Assembly (NCBI GenBank): GCA_009667805.1
Contig: CM019066.1
Coordinates: 4,092,001 to 4,156,000 of the forward strand
DNA from: Leptobrachium leishanense
Lineage: Eukaryota; Chordata; Amphibia; Anura; Megophryidae
Length of the DNA stretch: 64,000 nt
Reading direction: 5' to 3'
The notes beneath the pieces are model-generated. The model saw only the letters and a list, made by a program, of their open reading frames with translations. It made no database searches and was not told the origin of the DNA. Positions 1-12,951 of the stretch are shown here, piece by piece. Every line of letters starts with the position of its first letter. The stretch's first letter is position 1. Position numbers and translations under genes: made by a program.

Positions 1-22
1 GCTCCAGCAGCGAAAGGGTTAA
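1..22 (-). mobile_element. End of a hairpin-array TTAA element (copy D, cut by window edge)
   Basis: Bases 4-18 (CCAGCAGCGAAAGGG) match the terminal sequence of the copies ending at 1297 and 59933, and are followed by TTAA at 19-22. Only the last bases of the element lie in the window. Confidence 0.6.
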
Positions 23-103
23 TAGGGATGCACCAATACCATTTTTTTAAGACCGAGTACAAGTACCAATATAATTTTTTCAAGTACTCCCCGTTACTTT
101 TAT
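23..103 (+). mobile_element. hAT-type MITE fragment (TAGGGATGCACC family)
   Basis: Starts TAGGGATGCACCAATACC directly after the TTAA of the previous element. The same terminal sequence occurs in reverse at about 6593-6610 and 40956-40973, and the next 40 bases (AAGACCGAGTACAAGTACC) match 40923-40955 in reverse. The rest of this copy is missing. Confidence 0.5.
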
Positions 104-107
104 TTAA

Positions 108-1297
108 CCACTTCGATGCTGAGGACGCGCTCAGCGCGTCCTCAGCATTCCCGCTGGTATGCAGAGGACGCGCTGAGCGCGTCCTCCCATTGGGGTCAGC
201 GTTCGGCCGGGTTCCGGCCGATCGCTGGCCCCTCCGGTGCGGGCTGACATCCTGGATGTCAGCCCGGCATCCGGAACAGCAGCCGCCGGAATTTGGTGTC
301 ATCGCGGCAGCGCGATGACACCAAATTCAGGCGCCCCCCCGCATGTGCGGAGGAGGCGCCTGAAAGGGAGGGGGGGAGGTCCTTCGGACCTCTCTCCCTC
401 CCGATCGGCGGCTCTGCGGGGGTTAACCCAGGCATCATTTGGAAGGGCACAGCCTGCCCTTCCAAATGATGCCTGGCATTAACCCCTGGGGAGCTGGATC
501 GCGAATCGGCGCTGAAAAGCGCCGGTTTGCGATCCTTTCCCGGAGCTGGCCGACATCTTGGATGTCGGCCAAGCCTCCGGGAACTCCCCCTGAGGACTGG
601 CGTCATCGTGCGTAGCACGATGACGCCAGTTCTAGAGTTAACCCTTAACTGCCACCAACTGTGGAGATAGGGAGTTCATTGGAACTCCCTATCTCCCGAT
701 CCGTGGCAGCTAGGGGTTAAATTTTGGTATGGTTGGATCGGCCAGAGCATGGCCGTTCCAACGATACCAAACATGAAAGTAAAAAATTTTGTAAGAAAAA
801 AAAAAAAAATAAACACTTTTTTTTTTTTTTTTTTTGGTTTGTTAATGCAGCAATATTGTTCCCATTTCAATTATAATGTGAACAATGATGCTGCACTAAC
901 GATTTTTGTATGCGGTGCGTTTGTTAAAAATAGTGTAATTTTCCCCCCAAAAAAATGTAACGAGACCCCATCTCTAATTTTTTTAACAAGCGCACCCCAT
1001 ACAAAATATAACCGCAATTGCTCGCATGTTAAAATGTGAAAAAAAACACTTTACACATTGTAAATTATTGAAAATACATATTTTATTGCATTTTTTGTTA
1101 TAATATACAGACATGACATGACGTATACATATAATAATGACATATTATGAATCTACTGAGTCTGACGGAAAAAACGATATATAATATGTCTGGGTCATAT
1201 ATTAAAATAAGCCTTCAAAACACGTTTAAACATGATGAGCAAAACCGGTAAAAATGACCTCAGCACAGGGGCGGGAAAAGCCTCAGCAGCGAAAGGG
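108..1297 (-). mobile_element. Hairpin-array TTAA element, copy A (piggyBac-type MITE)
   Basis: A 1190-base non-autonomous element flanked by TTAA at 104-107 and 1298-1301, the target duplication of piggyBac elements. Ends are CCACTTCGATGC and, read inward from the other side, CCCTTTCGCTGC. There is no coding capacity. The GC-rich half (116-771) is a run of at least 13 inverted repeats with almost no gaps: arms at 116-131/133-148, 164-174/176-186, 192-210/214-232, 241-251/255-265, 290-306/311-327, 328-335/356-363, 366-402, 428-449/455-476 (22 bp, perfect), 496-513/518-535, 547-557/561-571, 596-611/615-630, 663-677/682-696 and 723-744/750-771. The AT-rich half continues with 846-861/880-895 and a long imperfect pair at about 900-1010. 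Other copies are at 51782-53014 (opposite orientation) and 59003-59933. Confidence 0.8.
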
Positions 1298-1301
1298 TTA
1301 A

Positions 1302-2040
1302 AGTCATGTGACTGCTTTCCAATAAATAAATAAATAAATTAGGATTTTGCTGAAAGCCAGTCCTGTTCATGTTATTATTGCAATGGATGGCCAGACACCC
1401 CATTTACCACAACTCACTCTCTATCTGGTGTGAGGTCCTACATGTTGGTGTATATGTCTGGTCTGAAATGTGTGTGTGTATAATAGATAGATAGATAGAT
1501 ATCTATCTCTCTTGTATTCCTGCTACTCCTTCCAGTAAAAAATTAAACAAAAGGTATATATTGCGATGCAATAGCCAAAATTACAAGTATACAGAAAAAT
1601 GGAAATGTATACTATATAGTATATACTACTCCTAGTGAGAAGATCGCTATGAGCATGAAAAAACACTGGAAGAACACTTCTTTTGATAACACCTTACCGA
1701 AAACCTTTGAAAACCTGGCGGCAGCCTCTGCCTAATTATTTGATGGCAAAAAAAGGAAACCTTATTTTTTTAATAAAGTATCTCTTTAATACCTTGAGGA
1801 TGGGTCTGGGAAACACGACTCTAACCTGTTTTAATCCAATAGTCTGCCTCCTACTTTTGTCTTGGTTCATTCTGTTATCTTTCAGAAATATATGGGTGAG
1901 CAGATAATGGGGCCAGGTTTTATCAAATTCTAAATCCTCCTCGGCTTGTATTGTCACAATTTGTCAGCACAATCAAACAATGGATGAACGTTTTGATCAT
2001 ATTTTATTATAAGTTCCATACTGACGTCGAGCCATGTTGC
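1302..2040. other. Non-coding stretch with simple repeats
   Basis: Holds an (AATA)n run at 1320-1338 and a GATA run at 1483-1503. No gene, RNA or transposon end was recognised in the remainder; short open frames show no family likeness. Confidence 0.5.
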
Positions 2041-2044
2041 TTAA

Positions 2045-2470
2045 GGCTAAGGTCAGACGAAAGCATTTTTAACGTGCGTTTAGCCGCACGAAATCACGGC
2101 CGTGCTAGCAGCAAATGACGTCCAATGCCGGGGAACATACGACGAATGGCCGCACGAAAGTTCGTCCGTGCAACGCAAGTGGCAAACGAACGCATTTTTT
2201 CGAGAACGTCAAACCGCTACTACTGACATACAGAGTGCGCTGCTGCCGCATAGCGGCGTGTTTGCGTGATTGGGAGACGTCAGACGCTGCACACGTCCGG
2301 CCAACATAACGTCCAGACGCAAAAGGGTTTTATTGATGATCCGTACAAAATCACGGACGAAAATGCGCATCGTATGACCGCTATCGCGTATTCCGTGAAA
2401 AAATACGTCCATTCATTCGAACGCACTTTTTCACGGACAACGTGAAAAATGCGTTCGTCTGACCCTAGCC
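2045..2470. mobile_element. TAA-flanked MITE, GTCAGACG family, copy 1
   Basis: Terminal inverted repeats GGCTAAGGTCAGACGAA and, at the far end, CGTCTGACCCTAGCC, flanked by TAA at 2042-2044 and 2471-2473. A 3-bp TAA duplication and GG-starting ends suit PIF/Harbinger-type elements. No coding capacity. A second copy lies at 58306-58735. Confidence 0.65.
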
Positions 2471-2473
2471 TAA

Positions 2474-2799
2474 GGCTGGCGGCACACTAGCGAACATTTT
2501 GCGTCCGTCTGACCGTACTGTTTGCTGTCCGTCATAGCTTTATAAAGGACTCCCTTAAACACACCACACGTAGCCCCTGCGCACTTGTTCACGGACGGGC
2601 AAAGAATAAAGCCACGGACGCAAAAATAACATCGACGTGAAAAAGCTAAACGGACGCAGAAACAACGCTGCCATGTATTTTCCTAGGGTGTGGAGACCTC
2701 AGACATTACGGACGCACTTTATGCAGTACTCACAATATCTCCCGTGAAAAAGTGCGTCTGTAATGGACGCAGTACAGTATGTTAGTGTGCCGGCTGCCT
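2474..2799. mobile_element. TAA-flanked MITE, GGCACACTA family
   Basis: Inverted ends GGCTGGCGGCACACTAGCG and TAGTGTGCCGGCTGCC. It begins exactly at the TAA that closes the previous MITE and is followed by TAA at 2800-2802, so the two MITEs sit back to back sharing a target triplet. The right end has one extra base before the TAA. No open frame of note. Confidence 0.55.
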
Positions 2800-2802
2800 T
2801 AA

Positions 2803-3246
2803 GGGACATGCATGCTTTGCTAGTGTACTGTTAAAAACATGCAATGCCTTTTGAAGGAGTCAGTAGTCTCTTTCAGAAGACATAAAAAGCAAGTAAATGT
2901 AATATTTTGTCAATATTTAACGGCTTTTCTTTCTTTGCGTTTTCCACGCCCACCTCAGGAGGTATTTTAAGCTAAGCAATCAGTGTGTATACCTAGGTAT
3001 AGATAGAAAACGCACTGAGCATGTGCGACTGACTTGCTCCTCCCTCCTGCACTTTGAGCTATGGGGAGGGCAGGACTGAGCTTTTCACCCCCAGATATTG
3101 CAGAGACAGGGAAGGACAGAAATCCACACACACACACACACACACACACAGAGAAAAAGAGACAGCAGAGAGAGGGACAACAAATAAAAAAGCATAGAGA
3201 CACCACAAGAAAAGGTAAAGAAAGACAGCAAGATAAAGCCGAGAAA
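2803..3246. repeat. Non-coding stretch with a (CA)n microsatellite
   Basis: A (CA)n tract at 3124-3150 lies in purine-rich sequence. Nothing else recognised. Confidence 0.5.
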
Positions 3247-4147
3247 GTAGAAACATAGAAACATAGAAAAATGTCGGCAGATAAGAACCTTTCGGCCCAT
3301 CTAGTCTGCCCAATTACATGGATACTTTACCTGGATTTATCTTTTGTTTAGGATAGCCTTATGCCTATCCCATGCCTGCTTAAATTCAATTACTGTTTTG
3401 GCCTCTACCACTTCAACTGGAAGACTGTTCCATGTATCCACCACCCTCTCAGTAAAATAATGCTTTCTGATGTTACTTTTAAACCTTTGCCCCTCTAATC
3501 TAAGACTATGTCTCCTTGTTTTGCTACTTTGTTTCCTTTTTAAATATACTCCCTTCCTCTAACTTGTGGATTCCCTTTACGTATTTAAATGTTTCTATCA
3601 TATCTCCTCTGTCTCGTCTTTTTTCCAAGCTATACATGTTAAGATCATTAAGCCTTTCCTGGTAACTTTTCTCCTTCAAGCCGTACGCCATTTTAGTAGC
3701 CCTTCTCTGAACTCTCTAAGATGTCTATATCCTTCTGGAGATACGGTCTCCAGTACTGCACACAGTACTCCAAGTGAGGTCTCACCAGTGCTCTGTACAG
3801 TGGCATGAGCACTTCCCTTTTCCTACTGCTAATACCTCTCCCTACACAACCAAGCATTCTGCCAGCATTTCCTGCTGCTCTATTACATTGACTACTAACC
3901 CTTAGATCCTCTGAAATAATGACCCCTAAATCCCTTTCCTCAGATGTTGAGGTTAGGACTGTATAAAATATTCTATATTCAGCCCTTGGGTTTTTACGTC
4001 CCAGTTGCATTATCTTGCACTTATCCACGTTAAAACTCAATTGTCACAGCTCCGACCATTTTTTTAGTTTACCTAAATCATTTGTCATTTGGCTGATCCC
4101 TCCAGGAACGTCAACCCTGTTGCAAATCTTTGTGTCATCGGCAAAAA
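3247..4147 (-). mobile_element. CR1-type LINE, 5'-truncated, with reverse transcriptase C-terminus
   Basis: On the minus strand the sequence encodes the end of a LINE reverse transcriptase. The active-site motif FADD lies at about 4144-4133, followed by the conserved thumb region (NVDKCKIMQLG, ERDLGVIISEDL, VRPHLEYCVQYW) from 4040 down to 3693. At the 3' end, near 3247-3270, the minus strand reads repeated TTTCTATG octamers, the tail type characteristic of CR1. A stop near 4041 splits the frame, and the 5' part of the element is absent, as usual for target-primed reverse transcription. Assignment to CR1 rests on the RT signature plus the octamer tail. Confidence 0.8.
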
Positions 4148-4254
4148 AACGTAGTTTACACAACATGAATTAAGAGGCGTGCTAACTGGTTCCGGTTGAC
4201 GTGCAATTAACTTCAATGAGCTACAGACTGGTCAATCTTTAACTAAGATACTAT

Positions 4255-4360
4255 ATTAAGAGCGAGTCCACTATTGTTTTTATACCTGATGAAGGCCTCT
4301 GCGTAGGCCGAAACGTCGTTTTTTAGACTTACTTGCTCAATAAAATCTCAACTTTATATT
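4255..4360 (+). ncRNA. Penelope-like element terminus with hammerhead-like core
   Basis: Bases 4286-4292 read CTGATGA and 4310-4315 read GAAACG. Between them GGCCT and AGGCC can pair as helix II. This is the conserved core order of a hammerhead ribozyme, a motif known from Penelope-like elements. Helix III and the cleavage arm are not convincing here, so this may be an inactive relic. No coding part of the element is attached. Confidence 0.4.
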
Positions 4361-5013
4361 TAAGTCCTCGATTGCTCCCTACAACTATTGGAAATCTACA
4401 TATCTCAACGAGGGACGTTTGCACCGAGGCAGAACTCAGCAAAATCTGGTATGTGTGCAGAACTTTTTGGACATATATATATATATATATATAATATATA
4501 TATATAAATTTCTCAGTAATGGGTAAATGTGTAAATACATTTTTCTTGTTTTCTTCGTTTTTACATCTTACCAAGATGTAAATGTTTTCCTCGTTCGTGC
4601 ATCTTCAGTGATGTACAATCCCTTTTGTCTGTTCACATCTACCCCTCCTTTTTAGGAAGCAAATGATACAGCATGTTCACAATGGGATGTGTTATTCCTG
4701 GATGCACTGCGTGACGTCCACGCTATCACTGGATGTTGTCAACAACACAAAGTGCTGGCTCCATCGGCTCCCCTCTGCTGATTGATACGCTCAATACTAA
4801 ATGGGGAAAAGAGCGTAATTTATCAGAATTAATTGAATTTCCATTAGAAAAAATTGTTTATTGTGGCATTCCTACAACGGACATCAAAGCAATGCTGTGA
4901 AATGATACCGGATACAATAATAATGTCATACTTTATAGGAGGACTAACTGATACAAGTATAGCCTTTTATAACCCACCAGTAAATTAACCCCCGTAGAAG
5001 CTCTCTCCTGCAG
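4361..5013. other. Non-coding stretch
   Basis: A (TA)n tract at 4473-4505. Otherwise AT-rich sequence with no recognised feature. Confidence 0.4.
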
Positions 5014-5039
5014 TTGGGGTGTGTGTGTGTGCGCAGCTC

Positions 5040-5698
5040 AGCGCACCTCACACGGCATTCAATTAGCCTCTCCCCCCTACAATCCATCCTGAACGCCTCC
5101 GCCAGGCTAATTCACCTCACCCGCCGCTCTGTCTCTGCCGCTCCCCTCTGCGAGTCCCTTCACTGGCTCCACATCCACTGCAGAATTAAGTTCAAAATCC
5201 TTATCCTTACCTACAAAACCCTCACTAACTCAGCGCCCCACTACCTGTCCTCACTAATCACCAGATACACCCCAGCCCGCTCCCTAAGGTCAAACAGTGA
5301 CCTGCGCCTAGCTTCTCCCCGCATCACCTCTTCCCATGATAGACTGCAGGATTTCTCACGCGCAGCCCCCACTCTCTGGAACGCTCTCCCTCGTGCTGTC
5401 AGACTTTCCCCTAACTTCTCTTCCTTCAAACGCTCCCTGAAAACATTCCTATTTAGGGAAGCCTACCACCCAACTCACTGACGCAACCATCAATCACTCT
5501 CACCTTACAGTCCTCTCCTCCTGTTTCCAACCCCAACCCTCCCAGATTGTGAGTTCCTACGGGAATAGGGCCCTCATCTCCTCCTGTACTGTTTGTCAAA
5601 TGTTGTTCAATGTATTGTAACCCTGTCTATACTGTGCTTATTGTACAGCGCTGTGGAATATGCTGGCGCTTTATAAATAAAGAATAATAATAATAATG
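5040..5698 (+). mobile_element. L2-type LINE, 5'-truncated, RT C-terminus and 3' tail
   Basis: The open frame running to 5481 encodes the C-terminal RT region of an L2/CR1-clade LINE. Recognisable blocks are LQSILNASARLIHLTRR, LHWLHIHCRIKFKIL and APTLWNALPRAVR, ending FLFREAYHP. After the stop comes a 3' UTR (GTACAGCGCTGTGGAATATG, then TTTATAAATAAAG) closing in an (AAT)n tail at 5684-5696. Closely related minus-strand copies occur at 62993-63860 and 51266-51527. Endonuclease and most of RT are missing. Confidence 0.8.
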
Positions 5699-5974
5699 TT
5701 GAGTCCAATAAGCCCTGTGTGTTTAGTAACTCAGGAGGGATATTTGCCTCCCTCGCTCTTCCCCTGCCAGAGGTGAAAAAAGCGTTTATAGGATATATTG
5801 TAAAAGGGTCTAACGGTGCCGTACTCTTCTTTTTCAATAACATGTTGTACTGGGCTGGGGCAGTGATGGTGACCCTCAGCTATATATATATATCTATATC
5901 TCATATGGCAGTGGAAAGGTTGCGCTCAACCTGAACAAGCAATAACAGCGGGTGCATCTACGACAATAATACAG

Positions 5975-6664
5975 TATACAAAGAAAGAGCACTCCATGTA
6001 AATGACCACATTCTTCCATTTATTCATTACATTTCAAAATACCATTTTTAAAAAGAATTGTCAATCCTCCTAATTGAGGGAATAAATGATGGGAATTTAG
6101 TTCACAAAATATGTTCATACTTTGCTTAAGCCTGTCACAATCACCAATCTATCCCATTATTAACAGGTCCTATTTAACTTGACCGAATCTGCATTTACAG
6201 GATCAACTCCCTTACTGGAGGCACAATCCTTCCTGGAGGTCCCAAGCAACTCTAGGCCTTTATAGGCAGCCAAGATGGAACGCACCTGTTAACTGGGCCT
6301 TGAGTTGCTTGGGTGCATTACTGAGCGGCCGCCGGGCTGTGGAAGCTGTGTAAGTGATGCTGCCTCCTGCCGAGATCTCGTGGGAGTCGCAAGATCTCGC
6401 GGGAGCACAGCCCATCACTGCCCTGCGGACGCTCGGTAACACAGCCAGCCAGAGGGGAACGCTGGCCAAATACTTTTAATGCACCTGGCCAGCTTTCCCA
6501 GCCCCTTGGCTACCGGCAAGCCAGCCCAGCGGTATCGGTTCATTTGCACGAGTACAAAATACTCGTGCAAATGATGGTCTCAGCCCCGATACTGGTATCG
6601 GTGCATCCCTAGTAGTGAATTGGAAGAATGTGGTCATTTATATGGAGTGCGTTCTTTCGGTTTC
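5975..6664. mobile_element. Inverted-repeat element containing a hAT-type end
   Basis: Arms of about 50 bases face each other at 5979-6030 and 6612-6664 (AAATGACCACATTCTTCC in both, inverted). Inside, the right portion ends GGTGCATCCCTA at 6599-6610, the terminus of the TAGGGATGCACC hAT-type family, preceded by GC-rich cargo at 6280-6470 and a short palindrome at 6545-6574. No 8-bp duplication was found for the hAT-like part. Confidence 0.45.
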
Positions 6665-9116
6665 ATTTTTTAATCTATAATCAAGCGAAAACTCAATCCT
6701 TTATAAATAAATATACAGTATGTGTATATATAATATATAAAATCTGTAGTTTTTGGACCATGGTGGACTAGAACGCTACAAGAAATGCAAACCTCTGCAT
6801 AGGATTGTGGATGGAGTGTCACCAGAACCACTTATTAACATTTATATAGGTTTTTTTTTTTTATTATTATTTTTTATTTTATTTTTTTAATGGATGGGAA
6901 AACCATAATAATAAATTGAAATGGGGAAAAAAATGGACAAAGTTTAAAAAAATTAAATAATCCTTTGAATTTACTTTCATGTAAAGCCTCCATGGTGAGA
7001 GAAAACTAATGCTGGTGTCACTACTGTAAGTTCCAACAGTAAATCTGTCTCCACATGCACAGTAAAGCACCCATTTCAAAGAGGAAGCTGTAATAACAAT
7101 GTAAATGTGAACAATGTTATTCTCGGTGACCCACAGCTCATAATCTACAGTTGTGTTGGTGGTGTCCCGTTATTATATGTCCATAACTGAGACTCCAACT
7201 TAAAGGGGGGCTTCCAGGCAGGAAACATGCCCTTATTGTCAATGCTTTGTGTAAATAATGCACCAACAGATGTGTTAAAAAAAAAATGCAGCCTATGGTG
7301 TTACTTAGAATTAAGTACTCCGAGATTGTGATATATATATTCTAGATCACCCACACCGATACATACCTGCAAAGTATATATGTATCCCTGAAGGTGCCCT
7401 CCCTACAGCCAGACATGGCATCCTTCACTCGATGAATTGTTCTTGGGTTTTGTTAAAACAAAATGTTTCTAATCCTGTCTGTAGCTCACTAGAAAAACAT
7501 CCTCCAAAACAAGGGTTAAGTATCTAGGGAATTGAAAAGGCACAGATGGGTTACAGTAGCAACGCATTATGGAGCCATTGTTCTATCACCTGGAGACCAC
7601 TGATATTGTCACAAGGATGCACACTTCTGTAGATTGTGTCATTTCCTATGGTCGGAGGCTGCACCTGTTTACAAACGACATCACTCATGGAGATCAACTG
7701 CGGTAGCTATCGGTCTCAGAGCGGCAGCGATAGATCGGATCTCTGCGTGCACGCTGTGACCGAAGCTCGCCCTCCTTGGCACCCCTGCCCACACTATACA
7801 TGGCGTCTGTGCCTGTTGGAGATGTGTGGATGCTGGCCTCCTGTCAAGAGATTGTGGACCAATGTGCATAAGTGGGCACCTAAGGGTTAATCGGTTAAAT
7901 GCATTTCTGTTTGTGTTAGAGATATAATGTAGACATATTGTTCTTGTTGTCTGTTTGCTAAACCTGTGTATTGTAACTGATCAGATCTCTGTCTCCTCTT
8001 GAAAGAATTCACATCCCCCTCATGTAGACAATGTATCCAGTTGATTGTCATGTTACTTCCCCCTCCCTGTTTCCCATATAACTGGTCCCCATTTTCAATA
8101 AAATATATTACTATTCCCCTGCATTAAACTGTGTCTGGTGTTTGGGGAGAGATACTGAGAAATATACAGCACTCTCTCAAGTTCAGATTGACCGCTGTGG
8201 GAGAACGAAAGCTGCTGCAGATCAGCTTGGTTGGAGAGAAGGGACGGATGTTGTAACAGGCTCGGGTCTGGTCCACAAGCCGGAGACCACTAAACCCAAT
8301 TGAGGTTACACATTCCCAGCTCTGACCCATAGTTCTGCGTATTCGCTACGGAACTTGCATACGGAAAGTGTACATGTCCCGTGGCGGTTGCTACACTGCG
8401 CAAGTTGCTTAGGAACACAAGTTGCATGGAAATTCTTCTGGATTCGGGAGTCCCTGAAGAGGAGGAGCTATTCTGGAACCCCAGGGTCAAATGCAAGAAG
8501 TGAATGTCACATGCAGGATATGATTGAAGTCAGATAGCTTAACTCATCCCCTTTTTGAAAGCACACAAAATTCTTTTATATTTTCTTCTTTATTGGGAAA
8601 GTAACAGCAAATAAATGGTGTCTTGTGGGTAGAGAGGACTTCTCTTGGTGTACTTTGCCTCCTATTTTTACCCTCTTTCCATAACAATCACCCAGTACAG
8701 AACAGGATCTTCCCTCACATGCCTCTGTGGTAGACTGGGGGATAGGCAGCTTGCAGAAGCAGGAAATGGGACTGGACCAAACTAATTGTGAGTTAGACAG
8801 AGCGGACTAATCCATTTTAAGTAAAATCATAGGGGAAAACAAATAAGGAATATGGTTCCATGATAGGAGCTGCACGCAGCAAGGGACAACGCGTAAAATC
8901 AACAGAAATAATTGGGCAGAGACTGTTGGTAGTCTGTCAAATTATTTAAGGGCAAAAGAAGGAAACCCTATTATTATTATTATTCTTATTCTTATTCTTA
9001 TTATTATTTTTGATAGAGTATCCCTTTAAGAAATTTAGGATACAGGTAGCAGTTTTCTACAATTTTATGTACGTTTCCTAAATGTATCTATGTATTCTTA
9101 AAATAATAAAAAAAAG

Positions 9117-9147
<31 letters not shown>
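6665..9147. other. Non-coding stretch; one possible LTR-like polyadenylation block
   Basis: T-rich tract at 6850-6890; (TTA/TTC)n at 8971-9010; (TA)n at 9119-9147. Around 7870-8160 a TATA-like stretch, AATAAA at 8097-8102 and a GT-rich segment at 8130-8147 resemble the polyadenylation part of an LTR, but no second LTR, primer site or target duplication was seen. No host gene recognised. Confidence 0.3.
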
Positions 9148-10762
<1,615 letters not shown>

Positions 10763-10792
10763 TGTGTGTATGTATGTATGTATGTATGTATG

Positions 10793-10829
<37 letters not shown>

Positions 10830-10850
10830 ATCTTTCTTTCTTTGCCTGGC
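10763..10850. repeat. (GTAT)n and (TA)n microsatellite
   Basis: GTAT repeats at 10765-10800 run into (TA)n to 10828. With the (TA)n at 9119-9147, this shows that the Tc1 element sits within TA-rich simple sequence. Confidence 0.8.
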
Positions 10851-10915
10851 TGTGTATTTGGCTCCTTAACAAAGATTGAAATGCACGCTGTCACTCCCCG
10901 CAAGTAGTGGAAGTG

Positions 10916-10995
10916 TGTATTATTATTATTATTATTATTATTATCATTATCATTTATATAGCACCAACAGTTTCTGCAGCGCTTTACAATAACCA
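10916..10995 (-). mobile_element. LINE 3'-tail fragment
   Basis: A (TTA)n run followed by TATAGCACCAACAG and TGCAGCGCTTTACAAT, read on the minus strand as a LINE 3' UTR ending in (AAT)n. It resembles the L2-type tail at 5640-5697 but is a different subfamily. Confidence 0.5.
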
Positions 10996-12234
10996 AAGGG
11001 AATGAAATACATATAAATGGACTTAAGATGGAAACAAGAGGTGTAGAGGGCCTTGCTCATAGGAGCTTACATACAATCTATCATTTTCCTATTGGAATCC
11101 TTACGGAAATCTCACGTTCTGATATGCACCGCATTCATACAGGGCTTCCTTGTGGAGTTTCCATCCACCTGGCTGCTGCTTTTTATTTGTAAGACATTCA
11201 TTCCCAAGCTCTTCAGTGCTCATGAGACTATGACCCTTGAGCATAGCCCAGCATGAGGTTTCTGTGGAGCTTCACAAAGAACACTGAATTGTAACAAAGT
11301 GACTTTGTGTAGATGGTTGTGATGAGAATGTTAATGTCTCTGAAGTTTTCTGCTCAACAGCCAACACAGGGAAAGTTCTCCTGTGATACAACCCTTTTTA
11401 TGCAATATCCTGTACATCAGGATTAAATGTCTTAAATATGATACGCAATGCAATTTTCACGTGAGGAATCATGATTTTCAATCCGCATATAGAGTATAAA
11501 ACACTTTCAAAGGGACCGTCTATGCAAAAAAAAAAGAGATGGGGAACCAGAGGAATTTAACCCTCCAGACCCCTCCCACCGACCGTCTACAACCCATGTC
11601 ATGGTCACCCTCATTACTTGAAGCATGCTACAAGATCCCCCACCTCATGCATGTGCACCGCCAAGCAGATGCCTCTCAATGCAGAAGCAATCTGAGGCAT
11701 CTGAGTGACCGTCTGCAGGGCAGAAACAAGACAGTCGACTTTATAGTCTGACAACGTGCCCGGTGGCAGCTGGCAGACAGCGTTCACCTCAATATACACA
11801 TTTAAAGATCACTTAAGTGATGGCTAGAGTATACCTTTTAAACGTCTGCTTTGGTGTGCACACAGCCAATCAGTGCACAAGTAGGCTGAATGAACATCAG
11901 CTTGTTTATGTATGGCTTCTCCTCATCTGGACAGCTTCCTGTATTTAGGTCAGAAATGTACAGCTCTTTATATTCCTGACCATCCAACGGCACTCAATGT
12001 TATGTCCTCACTTCAGGAACCACTGGATTGGCTAAAGTAATTCTCCCGCCTCCTGTCAGAGCTCTGACAGTCACCGTTTTAACAGCAGCTGTAAGGAAAG
12101 CCTGGGGCTGGAATGAAAATGAGTATTATTGGACACTATAGGCTTAAAACATCAAGGGGCGGGTCAGGGGGAGTTATTATTTATTCCCTCAGTCCTTCCC
12201 CTCACGATTTTAACACTGGAACGCCTCTTTATTG
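10996..12234. other. Non-coding stretch
   Basis: No gene, RNA or transposon end recognised. Confidence 0.4.
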
Positions 12235-12951
12235 GGCACTATTACATTATTGACGCTAAAATGGGGATGCTAACGGGGAAAACTTGCGCCTGAAAGTTTC
12301 CTCATTTCAATGTTATATTACGGAGCAGGTGTTAATTCAGCAGCCTGCCCCGTAACACAGCGCTAACCTCCCTGATACTCGCGGCAGAGCTTCCATGCCG
12401 CCGTCCGTATCCCTTCCTGGAGTCCAATACGACTCCATTGAGGGGCGTGCTGTCGGGCTGTGAGCCCTGCATGATCTCACGAGCACGGAGGGGACTGGGG
12501 GACTTTTTGTCCCCAGTCTCCTTCTGCTCCTGGCGGCCAGAAGTGGCGGATCGGGCCACCATTCGCGCTGCAGGATGAGAAGTGAGTATCTGATTTTTAG
12601 GGGGGGGAGGGGTTTAAGCTGGTACTGACTGATTCTGCAGAATCAGTATCAGTTAGCACCAGCTTCTAACTGTGATTAACTTTTTCGTTACCACATCGAT
12701 GCAGCAATTGACGTAAGAAGTTTGTAATCCTAGCCCTAATTACTGTTTGCGCTCCCTATGCTTAACACGGGGATCGCAAAGTACAGTAAAGCTCGCACTA
12801 GAAAACGCACTCTCCGATGCGGTAACGGATTTTTTGTTACCCTTTACTGTTAGGGATGTAATATGGGGTGCATGCGTTAAAGTCACTTAACCTAGCGTTA
12901 ACGGTCACATATCTGCACGCCAATCGCTAGCGTTAAGAATGTAATAGGGCC
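12235..12951. mobile_element. MITE, GGGCCCTATTACATT family
   Basis: Ends read GGGCACTATTACATT at 12235 and, inverted, GGGCCCTATTACATTC at 12951, followed by (T)n. Internal cargo at 12330-12600 is GC-rich and resembles sequence at 53700-54010, 54990-55140 (inverted) and 40560-40700. No target duplication could be fixed because the right flank is poly-T. Confidence 0.5.

Noticed and set aside
7636..7890. Open frame next to AATAAA, considered as a host 3' exon
   Set aside because: No recognisable domain, acceptor or homologous peptide; the polyadenylation-like block may belong to an LTR but lacks proof.
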